Shown piece by piece: positions 1-7,180 of a stretch of DNA of 64,000 bases (position 1 is the first letter of the stretch; every line of letters starts with the position of its first letter). This DNA is from CADEED01 sp036677145 (lineage in GTDB: Bacteria > Pseudomonadota > Gammaproteobacteria > Steroidobacterales > Steroidobacteraceae), in assembly GCA_036677145.1 (NCBI GenBank), contig JAKFFF010000096.1, positions 1 to 64,000 on the forward strand, written 5' to 3'. The notes below the pieces were generated by a model. The model was not told where the DNA came from. It did no database searches and saw only the letters and a list, made by a program, of their open reading frames with translations. Position numbers and translations under genes: made by a program.

Positions 1-334
1 GAACCCGCGTCCGCAAGCACTAGACGTGAGGATCTACGTACGTAGCTGCTTCTTTGTTTTCTCACTGTCCGCTACCCGAAGAGCAGGGAAGACGTCCAGC
101 CAGCTACAGTGACTCTTAACGGTTCCGCCCGTAGCACACGGAACCGCGATCCTATGAACGCGACCCAGGTTTCAGAGGCATAGGCACCTACTGGTCCTGG
201 GGTCAGCTGCGACTAGGCAGCTAGAGCGTAGTTGTCGTCGTTGGCAACTATGATTTGCAAAGGGATTTACGAGGTCTTTACACCCTCGGTACGCCTCTCA
301 CGGTTCGCAACCCACGTCGAAACCGGTCGCCCCC
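1..334 (-). ncRNA. ssrA: tmRNA (transfer-messenger RNA), 3' end cut by window edge
   Basis: Read on the minus strand, the 5' end at 334 begins GGGGGCGACCGGTTTCGACG, the classic start of one-piece tmRNA. A tag reading frame follows about 90 nt later (245-213) and encodes ANDDNYALAA. The other end (positions 1-20) reads into a T-arm (GCGGGTTC), so only about 20 nt of acceptor stem and CCA are missing beyond position 1. tmRNA with SmpB rescues ribosomes stalled on broken mRNAs and tags the products for proteolysis. The SmpB gene lies immediately upstream in the same orientation, which supports the call. It is about 360 nt in full, the normal length. Confidence 0.95.
213..245 (-). other. tmRNA proteolysis-tag reading frame
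   Basis: On the minus strand the codons from 245 to 213 give A-N-D-D-N-Y-A-L-A-A followed by TAG. The E. coli tag is ANDENYALAA, so this differs by a single E to D change and keeps the C-terminal LAA degron recognised by ClpXP. The resume codon GCC is preceded by CATAGTT, resembling the usual upstream context. Confidence 0.9.
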
Positions 335-349
335 GTTAGAAGTTCAGGG

Positions 350-381
350 AGCATACATGGAGTTGCCGCGCGGCGCTTCAA
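350..381 (-). promoter_or_regulatory. possible ssrA promoter
   Basis: On the minus strand a TATGCT hexamer (355-350) lies 15 nt upstream of the mature tmRNA 5' end, a fair match to a sigma-70 -10 box. The best upstream -35-like element, TTGAAG (381-376), has a long 20 bp spacer and overlaps the smpB stop codon. The spacing makes this tentative; smpB read-through could also supply tmRNA. Confidence 0.35.
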
Positions 382-851
382 CCGCGTCGGAGGATTCTGG
401 CTTTGTCACGGTTCCAGTCGCGATCCTTCTCGGTGGCGCGCTTGTCGTGCTGCTTTTTGCCCTTGGCGAGGCCGATTTCGAGCTTGGCGCGGCCCGACTT
501 CCAGTGCAGGTCCAGCGGCACCAGTGTGTAGCCCTCGCGCTCGACGCTGCCAACCAGGCGGTCGAGCTGCGCCTTGTTGAGTAGTAGTTTGCGAGTGCGT
601 TTCGGGTCCGCGGTAACGTGCGTCGAGGTCGTGTTGAGCGGCGTGATCAGCGCGCCGAACAGGAATGCCTCGCCGTTCTTGAGATACACGTAGCCTTCGG
701 CGATCTGCGCCTTGCCGGCGCGCATCGATTTGACTTCCCAGCCCTCGAGAACGAGCCCGGCTTCGAGCCGTTCCTCGATGAAATAGTCGTAGCGCGCCCG
801 GCGATTCTCGGCGATGAGGCGCGGGGTTTCTTTCTTGTCGGGCTTGCTCAT
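378..851 (-). CDS. smpB: SsrA-binding protein SmpB
   Basis: The 157-residue product is the normal SmpB length. It is the tmRNA-binding partner that delivers alanyl-tmRNA to stalled ribosomes. The N-terminal half holds the conserved oligonucleotide-binding core with RRARYDYFIEE, LVLEGWEVKS and AYVYLKNGE-like strands (here GYVYLKNGEAFL). The basic C-terminal tail (GKKQHDKRATEKDRDWNRDKARILRR) is the part that becomes helical in the ribosome decoding centre and mRNA path. The ATG at 851 fits the family start. The gene lies 43 bp upstream of ssrA on the same strand, a frequent arrangement, and is divergent from ratA. Confidence 0.97.
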   Translation of the reverse strand: MSKPDKKETPRLIAENRRARYDYFIEERLEAGLVLEGWEVKSMRAGKAQIAEGYVYLKNGEAFLFGALITPLNTTSTHVTADPKRTRKLLLNKAQLDRLVGSVEREGYTLVPLDLHWKSGRAKLEIGLAKGKKQHDKRATEKDRDWNRDKARILRRG

Positions 852-903
852 GGGTTCTCGGTGGCGCCATTGTACCCGCGCGACTCATGTTTAAATTGGC
901 GTC

Positions 904-1338
904 ATGCGTGAAGTCAGGCGCTCGGCGCTCATCGCGGAAACGCCGCAGCGGATGTACCAGCTCATCAACGACATCGAGCGCTACCCGGATTTCGTTCCGT
1001 GGTGCGCGGCCGCCCGCGTCGAAACACGCACCGAGGCGGAAATCGTGGCAACCCTCGATATCAAGCGCGGCCCGCTGCATGCCGAGTTCACCACCCGGAA
1101 CCTGCTGGAACCCGACAAACGCGTACTGATGCAGCTGGTGCGCGGGCCATTTCGAGTGCTCGAGGGGTTGTGGACACTGACGCCGCTCGGGGCGCTCGGC
1201 TGCCGCGTGGAACTCGAGATGCGATTCGAGTTTTCGAATCGCGTCGCGGGGGCCCTGTTCGAGCCGCTGTTCGAGAATACGGCCGCATCGCTCGTGGACG
1301 CATTCGTCAAGCGCGCCCGCGAGCGCGCAGGTAGCTAG
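904..1338 (+). CDS. ratA: RatA / COQ10-like START-domain protein
   Basis: This 144-residue protein belongs to the SRPBCC (START-like) RatA/COQ10 family. In E. coli RatA is described as binding the 50S subunit and blocking 70S assembly, while family relatives bind ubiquinone; which role applies here cannot be told from sequence. The N-terminus MREVRRSALI and the segment YQLINDIERYPDFVPWC are diagnostic. The C-terminal helix LFENTAASLVDAFVKRA closes the ligand cavity. The gene is divergent from smpB, 52 bp apart, and is followed after 3 bp by rnfH, the usual pair. Confidence 0.9.
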   Translation: MREVRRSALIAETPQRMYQLINDIERYPDFVPWCAAARVETRTEAEIVATLDIKRGPLHAEFTTRNLLEPDKRVLMQLVRGPFRVLEGLWTLTPLGALGCRVELEMRFEFSNRVAGALFEPLFENTAASLVDAFVKRARERAGS

Positions 1339-1341
1339 TTC

Positions 1342-1671
1342 GTGAAGTCCTGCGTCGTCGCATTCGCGACGCCGGCGCGGCAATGGCTGTGGCCGGTGAG
1401 TCTCGAAGACACCGCCACGGTGAGCGATGCGCTGGCCGCGGCGCGAGTGCAGGCCGGTAACACCGACGTTCCGTGGGATGCGGACGTGGGGATCTTCGGG
1501 GAGATTTGCGATCGCTCGACGGTGCCGCGCGACGGCGACCGCATCGAGATACTCCGTCCGCTCAGGTCGGACCCGAAGGCGACCCGGCGGGCGAGGGCAG
1601 AGGCGCGGAAGGCGGCACGGGATTCGGTCGTTCCGCAGCCTTCTCCTCGATCTTCGAACCAGAAGGGCTAG
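1342..1671 (+). CDS. rnfH: RnfH family ubiquitin-like protein
   Basis: The 109-residue protein starts at GTG, 3 bp after the ratA stop, so the two are co-translated. The first ~85 residues have the beta-grasp RnfH/RatB pattern: VAFATPARQWLWPVSLEDTATVSDALAAA, then VGIFGEICDRSTVPRDGDRIEILRPL. The C-terminal ~25 residues are a basic, disordered tail typical of the family. Its biochemical role is not established. The last 110 bp overlap the 3' end of bamE on the opposite strand, so the tail of each protein is encoded antisense to the other. Confidence 0.88.
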   Translation: MKSCVVAFATPARQWLWPVSLEDTATVSDALAAARVQAGNTDVPWDADVGIFGEICDRSTVPRDGDRIEILRPLRSDPKATRRARAEARKAARDSVVPQPSPRSSNQKG

Positions 1672-2104
1672 CCGATTCGACCGGTGGCTCGTCGCGGCCG
1701 AACCATCGCTGCCACAGGCTCTTTCTTCCCTTGGTGGCTTCCTGCGCCTTCTTGAAATCGCGTTCCATCTGGTCGAGATCGGTTTGGGTGGGTACGCCTT
1801 CGTTCTCGTAGCGCGCAACCTTCTCGTCCTCGAAAAATACCGTGAGGCGGCGCTTCAGCGGTTCCTTGAAATACTTCGAGCTGTAGAAGTAGTAGTAGTC
1901 CCAGCGCGCGTCGTTGAAGGCGTCGGGAACCATCGGAGTGCCGAGCAGGAAGCGCACCTGGCTGCGCGTCATGCCTTCCTTGAGCTGCGATACCGAGTCT
2001 GTAACCAGGTAATTGCCCTGCGAAATACTCATCCGGTAAACACAGCCGCTCGCGAGCAAAGTGCCGCAAGCGACCAGAATCATTCGTAGTGCAAGGCGTT
2101 TCAT
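1562..2104 (-). CDS. bamE: Outer membrane protein assembly factor BamE (SmpA/OmlA lipoprotein)
   Basis: A 180-residue lipoprotein of the BAM complex, which inserts beta-barrel proteins into the outer membrane. Residues 1-21 form a lipoprotein signal (MKRLALRMILVACGTLLASGC) with lipobox ASGC. Residues ~22-110 are the BamE fold: ISQGNYLVTDSVSQLKEGMTRSQVRFLLGTP and WDYYYFY are the family hallmarks. The protein is longer than E. coli BamE (113 aa) because of a charged linker and a Pro/Ser-rich C-terminal tail (from ~residue 140), and this tail is the part that overlaps rnfH. The gene is divergent from fur with only 41 bp between start codons. Confidence 0.93.
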   Translation of the reverse strand: MKRLALRMILVACGTLLASGCVYRMSISQGNYLVTDSVSQLKEGMTRSQVRFLLGTPMVPDAFNDARWDYYYFYSSKYFKEPLKRRLTVFFEDEKVARYENEGVPTQTDLDQMERDFKKAQEATKGRKSLWQRWFGRDEPPVESASPSGSKIEEKAAERPNPVPPSAPLPSPAGSPSGPT

Positions 2105-2145
2105 GGTGGCGCATCATACCGCAACATTTTCAGGAGACCTCTCGC

Positions 2146-2598
2146 TTGGAAAGCAAAGACCTGCGTAAGGCCGGACTCAAAGTAACGGGACCGCGGCTGA
2201 AAATCCTCGAAATCCTCGAGGGCAGCCCGACCCGTCACATGTCCGCCGAGGGCATCTACAAGCGACTGATCGAATCGAACGAGGACATCGGCCTCGCGAC
2301 CGTGTACCGGGTTCTCACGCAATTTCAGGCTGCTGGGCTGGTATCGCGGCATCACTTCGAAGACGGCATGGCCGTCTTCGAACTCAACCAGGGTACCCAC
2401 CACGATCACATCGTGTGTCTGGACTGTGGTCGGGTGGAAGAGTTCATCGACGAGTCGATCGAGGAACGCCAGGAAGAGATCGCGAAGCGGCTGGGTTATG
2501 AATTGCGCGATCACGCGATGACGCTGTATGGCCATTGCCACAAGCCGGGCTGCCCGTCGTCCAAGGGCGTGCAAAAACCCTTGGGCAAGCACAGCTGA
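2146..2598 (+). CDS. fur: Ferric uptake regulator Fur
   Basis: Iron-responsive repressor, 150 residues from the TTG at 2146. That TTG follows a good ribosome binding site (CAGGAGA, 2131-2137), and Fur homology begins right there (LESKDLRKAGLKVTGPRLKIL); an upstream ATG at 2089 would add 19 unrelated residues and overlap bamE. The N-terminal winged helix covers ~1-85 (DIGLATVYRVLTQF is the recognition region). The dimerisation and metal domain has HHDHIVCLDCG with a CxxC structural zinc pair and a C-terminal CHKPGC. The length matches the family. The placement beside bamE is common in gammaproteobacteria. Confidence 0.96.
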   Translation: MESKDLRKAGLKVTGPRLKILEILEGSPTRHMSAEGIYKRLIESNEDIGLATVYRVLTQFQAAGLVSRHHFEDGMAVFELNQGTHHDHIVCLDCGRVEEFIDESIEERQEEIAKRLGYELRDHAMTLYGHCHKPGCPSSKGVQKPLGKHS

Positions 2599-2604
2599 CA
2601 CGCG

Positions 2605-2617
2605 GCGCCGACGGCGC
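2605..2617. terminator. weak hairpin between fur and recN 3' ends
   Basis: A short perfect inverted repeat GCGCC-GAC-GGCGC sits in the 26 bp between the convergent fur and recN stops, followed by TTC on the plus strand. It could act as a bidirectional terminator but has no real U tract, so the call is weak. Confidence 0.25.
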
Positions 2618-2624
2618 TTCTGGA

Positions 2625-4331
2625 TCAGGCCTTTCGTTTGCCGACGCGCGCCTTCTGCTCGGGCGAGCCCGCCATCATCAGCATCTCGCGCGCGTGTTCG
2701 CGAGCTTTGCCTGTGATCTCCTTGCCACCGAGCATGCGCGCCACTTCTTCGACGCGTTCGTCCATCGTGAGCTCGGAGATGGTCGTGCGCGTGGTCTTTC
2801 CATCGGTGAGTTTCGACACACGCAACTGGTGATGTCCCTGCGCGGCCACCTGCGGCAGATGGGTGACGCATAGAGTCTGGCCTGAAAAGCCGAGGGCCTT
2901 GAGCTCGCGGCCGACGATTTCCGCAACGGCCCCGCCGACCCCGGAGTCGACCTCGTCGAAAACCATGCAGCGTGTGTCCTGCGCCGAACAGGCCACCTGC
3001 ACCGCGAGCGAAAGGCGGGACAACTCGCCACCCGAGGCGACTTTGGCGAGAGGGCGCAACGGTTGTCCCGGGTTCGCAGTCACGCGGAATTCAACCGCGT
3101 CGATGCCGTGCGCGGCAGGTTCGCCGTTGGGTTGCGTGATGTCGATCAGGAATCGGCCGCCGGCCATACCGAGTGTCTGCATCCGCGCGGTGATGTCTTT
3201 CGACAGGCTGCGCGCGCTGGTCTGGCGCGCGGCCGACAATTGGGTAGCAAGTTTGCGGTAGATCTCGAGCGCCTCGACCTGTTGCTTCTTGAGAGCATTG
3301 AGATCGTTGTCGGCGCTGGTGAGGTCGGCGAGATCCTTGTCGAGCTTTATGGCATGCGCGGTGAGTTCGGCGACCGGAACGCGATGCTTGCGGCTGATCT
3401 CTTCGACTGCCGCCAGCCGGCGTTCGACTTCCTCCTGGCGGGCAGGATCGATGTCGAGGGTTTCGAGATAACGCGACAGCTCGCGCGCGGCCTCGCGAAT
3501 CTGGATGGTGGCCTCGTCCACGAGCGGCACTACCTTTGCGAGGCGCTGGTCGACGCCTGACAAGGTGCGAATGCCGGCGAGTGCGCGCGACGCGGTCGCA
3601 TGGGCGTTGCCCTGGTCGGAATCGTAGAGCAACGCGACCGCGGCCTGCGCCGCCTCGGCGAGACGTCCGCGGTTCGAATGGCGCGTGCGTTCTTCGGTTA
3701 GCGCGGGAACCTCGCCCTCCTTGAGGTCGAGCGCCTTGAGCTCGCTGACCTGGAATCGCAGTAGTTCGAGGCGCGAATCGCGATCACGCGCCTTGCCTTC
3801 GAGTTCCGCCGACCGGTTCACGTAGTCGAGCCAGGTCTTGTAAGCATCGCGGACGGCGTCGGCGAGGGCGGTGTTCTCGCCGAAATCATCGAGCAGCTCG
3901 CGTTGCGCGCTGACGCGCGTCAACGACTGGAATTCATGTTGTCCGTGGATATCGACAATATGGGCGCCGATGTCGCGCAGCAGCGAAAGCGGCACCGACA
4001 CCCCGTTGAGATAGCCGCGCGAGCGGCCGTCGTTGGCGATGACACGTCGGACCGTAAGTTCTTCCTCCGCTTCCACGGCTTGCTCGGCGAGGATTCCACG
4101 CAGCGGTTTCGGACACCCGCTGATGTCGAATGTCGCGGAAAGCTCGGCGCGTTCCGCGCCCGCGCGCACGACTTCGGCGCCGCCCTTGCCACCGGCAAGC
4201 AGCGCAAGCGCATCCACGATGATCGACTTGCCCGCGCCCGTTTCTCCGGTGAGAACGGTGAGGCCCGCGCGCACTTCGAGATCGATCAGATCGATGATGG
4301 CGAAGTCACGGATCTGCAGGTGAGTCAGCAT
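2625..4331 (-). CDS. recN: DNA repair protein RecN
   Basis: SMC-like ATPase for double-strand break repair, 568 residues, normal length. The Walker A motif GETGAGKS lies at ~residues 30-37. Long charged heptad-rich segments between ~150 and 380 form the coiled coil. The C-terminal half carries the ABC signature region (VASGGELSRLSLAVQVA) and Walker B (CMVFDEVDSGVGG). The start codon is 3 bp downstream of the nadK stop, so the two genes form an operon. It is convergent with fur, with 26 bp between the stops. Confidence 0.96.
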   Translation of the reverse strand: MLTHLQIRDFAIIDLIDLEVRAGLTVLTGETGAGKSIIVDALALLAGGKGGAEVVRAGAERAELSATFDISGCPKPLRGILAEQAVEAEEELTVRRVIANDGRSRGYLNGVSVPLSLLRDIGAHIVDIHGQHEFQSLTRVSAQRELLDDFGENTALADAVRDAYKTWLDYVNRSAELEGKARDRDSRLELLRFQVSELKALDLKEGEVPALTEERTRHSNRGRLAEAAQAAVALLYDSDQGNAHATASRALAGIRTLSGVDQRLAKVVPLVDEATIQIREAARELSRYLETLDIDPARQEEVERRLAAVEEISRKHRVPVAELTAHAIKLDKDLADLTSADNDLNALKKQQVEALEIYRKLATQLSAARQTSARSLSKDITARMQTLGMAGGRFLIDITQPNGEPAAHGIDAVEFRVTANPGQPLRPLAKVASGGELSRLSLAVQVACSAQDTRCMVFDEVDSGVGGAVAEIVGRELKALGFSGQTLCVTHLPQVAAQGHHQLRVSKLTDGKTTRTTISELTMDERVEEVARMLGGKEITGKAREHAREMLMMAGSPEQKARVGKRKA

Positions 4332-4334
4332 GGT

Positions 4335-5246
4335 TCACTCTGGGTGGGAGTTGAAACCACCACGTCCCCAATGAAGCTTGGAACGCAACAGGCGGTAGTA
4401 CTCGAACGGATTCGGATGCAGCAACGTGATTTTTTGCTGCGTGGGATGAACCTCTAGCCGACTGCCGGGCGCCAGTTCGGCGAGCGGTACGCCGTCGCAG
4501 GTCACCTGCGCGCGCGTGTCCGGGCGGTCGATGAGTTTCACCGCGATGACGGAGCGGCCGGAGACGACGATCGGGCGATCCGACAGGGTGTGGGGACAGA
4601 TAGGCGCGACGACGAGTACGTCGAGGTGCGGCGCGACGATCGGGCCACCACAGGACAAGGCATAGGCTGTCGACCCGGTGGAGCTTGCGACGACGAGACC
4701 GTCGCCGCCATGGGTATTCACGTATGCGCCGTCGATCCAAGTTTCAAAGTCGAGCATGCGGCCGGTTTCCCACTTCTGCAGCACGACGTCGTTGAGCGCG
4801 AGCGACTGCGCGCTCATGCCCTGCGGGCCGACGATGCGTGCCTCGAGCAGCGAGCGTTCATCGCGCTCGCAGCGACCTTCGAGCGCCGCATCGACCGAGC
4901 CGAGCAGGTCCTGAGGCAGCACGTCCGTGAGAAATCCCAGGCGTCCCCGGTTGATGCCGATCAGCGGGACGCCGCGATGCGCAACCAGCCGGGCCGCGTA
5001 AAGCAGGGTGCCATCACCGCCGATGGCGATGACCAGGTCCGCCCGTTCGGCAATTTGTTCTTCAGGAACGCGTTCGACGAGATCGCCTGGCACATCGAAG
5101 GGGTCGGAATCCGGCAATAACGCCCGGACACCCCGCTTCTTGAGGTGCGGAAGCAGGATGAGCGCGGATTCGGCGACGCGGGAATCGCTGAATCGGCCTA
5201 TGAGCGCGCAAGCTTGCGCCGGTAGTGCCATGCTGCTTTGTAGCAT
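4335..5246 (-). CDS. nadK: NAD kinase
   Basis: ATP-dependent phosphorylation of NAD to NADP. The catalytic GGDG motif is in LVIAIGGDGTLLYAARL, and the family signature THGGDGLVVASSTGSTAYALS follows; the C-terminal part has FPHTLS-like PICPHTLSDRPIVV. The chosen ATG at 5246 has an AGGTG ribosome binding site 8 nt upstream and gives 303 residues. The ATG at 5231 (MALPAQACALIGRF) is nearly as likely, and an upstream open extension to 5393 is rejected because it crosses into hrcA. The gene is the first of a nadK-recN operon and divergent from hrcA. Confidence 0.94.
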   Translation of the reverse strand: MLQSSMALPAQACALIGRFSDSRVAESALILLPHLKKRGVRALLPDSDPFDVPGDLVERVPEEQIAERADLVIAIGGDGTLLYAARLVAHRGVPLIGINRGRLGFLTDVLPQDLLGSVDAALEGRCERDERSLLEARIVGPQGMSAQSLALNDVVLQKWETGRMLDFETWIDGAYVNTHGGDGLVVASSTGSTAYALSCGGPIVAPHLDVLVVAPICPHTLSDRPIVVSGRSVIAVKLIDRPDTRAQVTCDGVPLAELAPGSRLEVHPTQQKITLLHPNPFEYYRLLRSKLHWGRGGFNSHPE

Positions 5247-5313
5247 GCGACACACACCTGGCCAATGCACTGAATCACATCGAAAACTGCCGAATGGCGC
5301 AGGGCGCTGTTTC

Positions 5314-5342
5314 TTGACGGGCCGTGGGCGGCTCAGTAGGTT
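5314..5342 (+). promoter_or_regulatory. probable hrcA promoter
   Basis: TTGACG (5314-5319) is separated by 17 bp from TAGGTT (5337-5342), a good -35 and a moderate -10 for sigma-70. Transcription would start around 5349, which is the GTG start codon of hrcA, implying a nearly leaderless message. No CIRCE inverted repeat (TTAGCACTC-N9-GAGTGCTAA) was seen here. Confidence 0.45.
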
Positions 5343-5348
5343 TTCGCC

Positions 5349-6410
5349 GTGGTAAACGAATCCAACGACGAAGGACTCACCGAGCGCGAACAATTGCTGC
5401 TACGCGTTCTCGTTGGCAGTTACATCCGCGACGGTCAGCCGGTGGGCTCTCGCGCCCTGTCCCGTGAGTCGGGCCTGGCTCTTTCGTCGGCAACCATCCG
5501 CAACATCGTCGCGGACCTCGAGCAGCTCGGCTTTGTCAGCTCGCCGCACACTTCGGCGGGTCGGGTACCCACGGACAAGGGGTACCGCTTTTTTGTCGAT
5601 TCATTGCTCAAGGCCCGCACGCCCCTGGAAGACGAACCGGCCTTCGCTGAGCTGCGCGAGAAGCTCGACTCATCGCGCGAGGACCCCAAAGCGCTGGTGG
5701 CCGCCGCATCGCAGCTGTTGTCGAACGTCACGCGCCTGGCCGGCGTCGTCACCCTGCCGCGCGCACCGCAGGCGTCGATCACGCAGATCGAATTCGTCGG
5801 TCTTTCGGACAATCGCGCGCTGGTCGTGCTGGTCTTCAACGACCGCGAGGTGCAGAACCGCATCATCCAGCTCGAGCGCTACCACTCCGCCGACGAATTG
5901 CGCCGCGCCGCCAACGTTCTGACCGAGCGGTGCCGCGGCAAGACACTCGCGCAGGTCCGCGCGGAAATCCTCCGCGAGATGCATGAAGCGCGCGAGGGCA
6001 TGAACGCGCTGATGAAGGACGCGATCAACGTGGCGGAACGTGTGTTCAAGCCCGATGAAGCCAACCGGATGGAATACGTCATGGCGGGCGAAACGAATCT
6101 CATGGGCGCCGGCGAGCTGTCGTCCGTCGACAAGTTGCGCAGGCTGTTCGAAGCATTCAACGAGAAGCGCGACATACTGAACCTGCTGGATCACAGCCTG
6201 CGGGCGGATGGCGTGCAGATCTTCATCGGGCAGGAATCGGGTTACCGCATCCTCGACGATTGCAGTGTCGTGACCGCGCCCTACAGCGCCGACAACGAAG
6301 TGGTGGGGGTCATCGGCGTCATCGGTCCGACCCGCATGGCCTACGAACGCGTCATTCCCATCGTCGACCTCACCGCGAAAATTCTGGGCGCGGCGCTCGG
6401 CCGCCGTTGA
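5349..6410 (+). CDS. hrcA: Heat-inducible transcription repressor HrcA
   Basis: The 353-residue product has the HrcA architecture. An N-terminal winged helix (~1-75) contains REQLLLRVLVGSYIRDGQPVGSRAL and the strongly conserved SSATIRNIVADLEQLGFVSSPHTSAGRVPTDKGYR. A GAF-like dimerisation domain and inserted dimerising domain follow (GYRILDDCSVVTAPYSADNEVVGVIGVIGPTRM). HrcA represses heat-shock operons through CIRCE operators and depends on GroEL for folding. The gene leads the hrcA-grpE-dnaK-dnaJ cluster. No CIRCE site was found in this window, so its operator probably lies at groESL elsewhere. Confidence 0.95.
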   Translation: MVNESNDEGLTEREQLLLRVLVGSYIRDGQPVGSRALSRESGLALSSATIRNIVADLEQLGFVSSPHTSAGRVPTDKGYRFFVDSLLKARTPLEDEPAFAELREKLDSSREDPKALVAAASQLLSNVTRLAGVVTLPRAPQASITQIEFVGLSDNRALVVLVFNDREVQNRIIQLERYHSADELRRAANVLTERCRGKTLAQVRAEILREMHEAREGMNALMKDAINVAERVFKPDEANRMEYVMAGETNLMGAGELSSVDKLRRLFEAFNEKRDILNLLDHSLRADGVQIFIGQESGYRILDDCSVVTAPYSADNEVVGVIGVIGPTRMAYERVIPIVDLTAKILGAALGRR

Positions 6411-6456
6411 TCCGCGGCCGGGCGGCATTTTCTGGCTCGCTCCGGGAATCCTCGAC

Positions 6457-6484
6457 CTTGATTACGACGAGGCGATCCCAACAT
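6457..6484 (+). promoter_or_regulatory. sigma-32-like heat-shock promoter upstream of grpE
   Basis: CTTGATT (6457-6463) followed after 13 bp by CCCAACAT (6477-6484) resembles the sigma-32 consensus CTTGAAA-N13-CCCCATNT, located 58-85 bp before the grpE ATG. It matches the expected control of grpE-dnaK-dnaJ. Two mismatches in the -10 region keep the confidence moderate. Confidence 0.45.
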
Positions 6485-6541
6485 CGCGGGCAGACTTCTG
6501 GCCATTTGTATTGTAAACCGCTGATTTAATTGAGGTCCTTG

Positions 6542-7093
6542 ATGAGCGATCCGAATTTCGAGTCCCAAACCGCAGGGGCGGACGAGAAGACCACGGTGTT
6601 GCCGGAAACGGCAGTGGCATTGGTCGAGATGGAGCGTCTGCAGAATGAGCTCGCGACCGCTGAAGAGCGCGCCAAGAATCACTGGGAGCAATACCTGCGT
6701 TCTTTGGCCGAGATCGACAACGTGCGCAAGCGTGCGGCAAAGGATCTCGAGAATACGCGCCAGTTCGCGATCGAGAAATTCGCGCAGGAACTGCTCGCGG
6801 TGAAGGATTCCCTCGAACTGGCCGTGGCCAATTCGGGTAACGCTGACGTTGCGGGCCTCGTCGAAGGGCAAGCTGCCACGTTGCGCCTGCTCGAGAAGGC
6901 ATTCGAGAAGGCTCAGATCGAGGAGATCAACCCCGAGGGCGCGGCCTTCAATCCCGACCTGCACGAGGCAATGATGACCCAGCCGTCCGACGGGCCGCCA
7001 AACACGGTGCTGGCGGTGATTCAGCGGGGGTACCAGTTGAACGGGAGACTGCTGCGGCCGGCGCGCGTCGTCGTGTCAGCGGCGAAGAACTGA
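6542..7093 (+). CDS. grpE: Nucleotide exchange factor GrpE
   Basis: 183-residue cochaperone that releases ADP from DnaK. The acidic, disordered N-terminus (~1-35) leads into a long helix with the GrpE pattern (RAKNHWEQYLRSLAEIDNVRKRAAKDLENTRQFAIEKFAQELLAVKDSLE shortened here to key parts HWEQYLRSLAEIDNVRKR). The C-terminal beta domain contains FNPDLHEAMMTQPSDG and VLAVIQRGYQLNGRLLRPARVVVS. The ATG at 6542 has GAGGT 6 nt upstream; a TTG at 6530 in frame is unlikely. The gene sits between hrcA and dnaK. Confidence 0.96.
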   Translation: MSDPNFESQTAGADEKTTVLPETAVALVEMERLQNELATAEERAKNHWEQYLRSLAEIDNVRKRAAKDLENTRQFAIEKFAQELLAVKDSLELAVANSGNADVAGLVEGQAATLRLLEKAFEKAQIEEINPEGAAFNPDLHEAMMTQPSDGPPNTVLAVIQRGYQLNGRLLRPARVVVSAAKN

Positions 7094-7180
7094 ATTCCAG
7101 GGACTTCTTGAAAGAGGGGGCCCGGGCACTACAAAGGGTGCACGGGTCATAGACCAAAAAGTTATAGCGGAGATTTCGTC

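Noticed and set aside
406..1818. 470-codon minus-strand frame through smpB, ratA and rnfH
   Set aside because: Runs through three well-supported genes in a different frame; no recognisable domain.
6411..7180. CIRCE operator upstream of grpE or dnaK
   Set aside because: No TTAGCACTC-N9-GAGTGCTAA or close variant was found by eye on either strand.
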